This document shows, piece after piece, positions 62,236-64,000 of a stretch of 64,000 nt of DNA. Made by a program: the position numbers and the translations under genes. The notes under the pieces are model-generated. The model ran no database searches. It saw only the letters and a program-made list of their open reading frames with translations, and was not told the origin of the DNA. The stretch's first letter is position 1; every line of letters starts with the position of its first letter. The DNA comes from an uncultured Psychromonas sp. (GTDB lineage: Bacteria; Pseudomonadota; Gammaproteobacteria; Enterobacterales; Psychromonadaceae), in NCBI RefSeq assembly GCF_947489755.1, contig NZ_CANLFB010000017.1, positions 1 through 64,000 on the forward strand. Reading direction: 5' to 3'.

Positions 62236-62466
62236 ATGATATTGAAACGTTTATCTACTTATATACAAACACAGCAACGTGTAGATGAAGTCACTTTATT
62301 AACACATTTTCATTTAAAGCAAAATGGGCTTGCTCCGATGATTGAAATGCTTATTCGTTCTGGGCATGTACAAAAAACAGTAAGCAGTCGTGGTGATCGA
62401 TTACCTGCACTTGTTTTTTATAGTTGGCAGCAAAATCAAGTGATACCAATGACTGTCTTATTATAG
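62236..62466 (+). CDS. feoC: FeoC-like winged-helix protein
   Basis: Short (76 residues) winged-helix protein in the feoC position; FeoC helps FeoB assembly or stability. It contains no cysteine at all, so it cannot bind the iron-sulfur cluster proposed for the E. coli protein, as in Vibrio-type FeoC. AGGGAG precedes the ATG. Confidence 0.8.
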   Translation: MILKRLSTYIQTQQRVDEVTLLTHFHLKQNGLAPMIEMLIRSGHVQKTVSSRGDRLPALVFYSWQQNQVIPMTVLL

Positions 62467-62617
62467 AGCGTTTGCTATCAGTAACTCGTTAGCAATAAAA
62501 TATGATGTATTAAATCATCATTAAACTTTAGTCACTTATAGGTAATGAAATCGTTCGTTAAATGAACTATTATTAACCCTTATATCGCCTTATCGTTGAA
62601 AATACCCTTAAACAACA

Positions 62618-62653
62618 AATACCTGATGTAATAACTTACTCGGGTATTTTTTT
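62618..62653 (+). terminator. terminator between feoC and rlmN
   Basis: AATACCTGA (62618-62626) pairs with TCGGGTATT (62640-62648, one T-G pair), followed by five more T residues. It lies about 150 bases after feoC. Confidence 0.8.
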
Positions 62654-62739
62654 AGTTCAAATTTGTGACTAGCATCGTCTACTCATAATATGTACAATCC
62701 ACACCCAATTTATACCGAATCAGTCCAGTCGAGGCACCA

Positions 62740-63858
62740 ATGAGTCAGAAAAAAGTAAACCTGTTAGATTTAAACCGTCAAGGTTTGCAAGATTTTTTCA
62801 CAGAAATGGGTGAGAAACCGTTTCGTACTAAGCAGGTCATGAAATGGATTTACCATTTTGGCTGTGAAGACTTTGATCAAATGACTGATCTCAACAAAGC
62901 ACTACGTGAAAAGCTTAAGCAACGTGCAGAAATAGTGGCACCTGAAATAAAAGTTGAACAACGCAGTGAAGACGGCACCATTAAATGGGCGATGACGGTA
63001 GGTAATCAAGAAGTTGAAACTGTTTATATCCCTGAAAAAGAGCGTGCAACTTTATGTGTATCTTCACAAGTTGGTTGTGCTTTAGCGTGTGATTTCTGTT
63101 CAACAGCGCAACAAGGTTTTAACCGTAACCTAACCGTGTCTGAAATTATTGGGCAAGTATGGCGTGCTGCTAAAATCATTGGCGTAATGGGTGAAAGTGG
63201 AACTCGTCCGATTACTAATGTGGTGATGATGGGAATGGGTGAACCTTTACTTAATCTAAATAATGTCGTTCCAGCAATGGAATTAATGTTGGATGATTTA
63301 GGTTATGCACTTTCTAAACGTCGTGTCACATTATCAACGTCGGGTGTTGTACCTGCTTTAGATATCTTAGGTGACAAAATTGACGTGGCTTTAGCGATTT
63401 CATTACATGCACCTAATGACGAACTGCGCTCTAAAATGATGCCAATCAATGATAAATATAATATTGCTGATTTCTTAGCAGGCGTAAAACGTTATATTAG
63501 TAAATCAAATGCTAACCGTGGCAAAGTGACGATTGAATATTTATTACTCGATCATGTTAATGATTCAACAGATCAAGCACATGAATTAGCACATCTATTA
63601 AAAGATACGCCGTGTAAAATCAACTTAATACCGTTTAATCCGTTCCCAGGTAATGATTACACTAAACCAAGTAATAGCCGTGTAGACCGATTCAATAAAG
63701 TGTTAATGGAATACGGTTACACTGTTATTGTTCGTAAAACGCGTGGCGATGATATTGATGCGGCTTGTGGTCAATTGGTCGGTGATGTTATTGACCGAAC
63801 AAAACGTACGATGAATAAACGTCAACATGGTGAAAATATCAGCGTTCAACAGAGCTAA
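62740..63858 (+). CDS. rlmN: dual-specificity RNA methyltransferase RlmN
   Basis: Radical SAM enzyme making m2A2503 in 23S rRNA and m2A37 in some tRNAs. The cluster cysteines are Cys113, Cys117 and Cys120 in [16 protein letters not shown]. The second conserved cysteine that carries the transient methyl is Cys343 in [12 protein letters not shown]. It has 372 residues. The downstream neighbours usual for this gene (pilF/pilW, rodZ, ispG) would lie outside the window. Confidence 0.98.
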   Translation: MSQKKVNLLDLNRQGLQDFFTEMGEKPFRTKQVMKWIYHFGCEDFDQMTDLNKALREKLKQRAEIVAPEIKVEQRSEDGTIKWAMTVGNQEVETVYIPEKERATLCVSSQVGCALACDFCSTAQQGFNRNLTVSEIIGQVWRAAKIIGVMGESGTRPITNVVMMGMGEPLLNLNNVVPAMELMLDDLGYALSKRRVTLSTSGVVPALDILGDKIDVALAISLHAPNDELRSKMMPINDKYNIADFLAGVKRYISKSNANRGKVTIEYLLLDHVNDSTDQAHELAHLLKDTPCKINLIPFNPFPGNDYTKPSNSRVDRFNKVLMEYGYTVIVRKTRGDDIDAACGQLVGDVIDRTKRTMNKRQHGENISVQQS

Positions 63859-63875
63859 ATAAGTTAAAAGTTAAC

Positions 63876-63913
63876 ACTGTTCTTGTGCTTTAAGCGCAAA
63901 GTTCAAGAACAGT
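63876..63913. repeat. inverted repeat after rlmN
   Basis: ACTGTTCTTG (63876-63885) and CAAGAACAGT (63904-63913) flank an 18-base loop. On the plus strand it is followed by TAAAAAAAA rather than T residues, so it is not a normal terminator of rlmN. Confidence 0.6.
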
Positions 63914-64000
63914 TAAAAAAAACATGCATCAAGTATCAAGTTACTTCACAATAGGATACTTAAATAAGTTTCCTGTACGGCTTTTAGTTTATGAGGAATG

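Overview
The window looks like chromosome from an AT-rich marine gammaproteobacterium. Gene order and protein features (ubiG/gyrA divergent, gyrA-serC-hisC-aroA, mreBCD-maf-rng-yhdP-nit-tldD, a secreted Lig E-type DNA ligase, DciA instead of DnaC, M23 peptidase before secA) point to a Psychromonas-like or related Alteromonadales/Vibrionales organism. The genus is an inference from family knowledge, not a database result. About 50 of the genes are housekeeping genes; the accessory part is the first 5 kb.

Layout. 1-693: gene-poor flank. 694-4055: a small AT-rich island of three co-directional genes: a C5-cytosine DNA methyltransferase, a DUF262 (ParB/Srx-fold, GmrS-like) protein, and a HEPN-type RNase-like protein with an intact R-x4-H motif. 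This is a candidate modification-linked, RNA-targeting defence system. 4174-4887: two diverged tandem copies of a non-coding element whose paired stems covary between copies and whose four inner hairpins all present GGA in the loop. 4911-12574: ubiG (minus), gyrA, serC, hisC, aroA. 12575-13205: long regulatory gap. 13206-26348: mreBCD, maf, rng, yhdP, nit, tldD, yjgA (minus), pmbA. 26499-31125 (minus): rsfS-rlmH-mrdA-rodA-rlpA. 31425-48772: the division and cell wall (dcw) cluster from mraZ to ftsZ. 48859-54216: lpxC, dciA (minus), M23 peptidase, secA. 54468-58955: mutT, ligE (minus), nadC (minus), coaE, zapD, yacG, hopJ-like. 59054-62466: yciH (minus) and feoABC. 62740-63858: rlmN.

How the genes work together. 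The core theme is envelope growth and division. The elongasome (mreBCD, mrdA, rodA), the mur ligase chain with mraY/murG, the divisome (ftsL, ftsI, ftsW, ftsQ, ftsA, ftsZ, with zapD further on), RlpA and lpxC all lie within about 45 kb. The mrd block is fused head-to-head with mraZ and lacks its usual partners (dacA, holA, nadD). The mraZ upstream region carries GTG-starting repeats phased at 10 bp (MraZ boxes). lpxC has its own strong promoter embedded in a perfect inverted repeat. The feo operon has a Fur-like box. Nine intrinsic terminators could be read directly. No rRNA, tRNA, CRISPR array or intact transposase was seen.

The items most worth following are the methyltransferase/DUF262/HEPN operon, the twin covarying RNA-like elements next to it, and a hairpin that would hide the ligE ribosome binding site.
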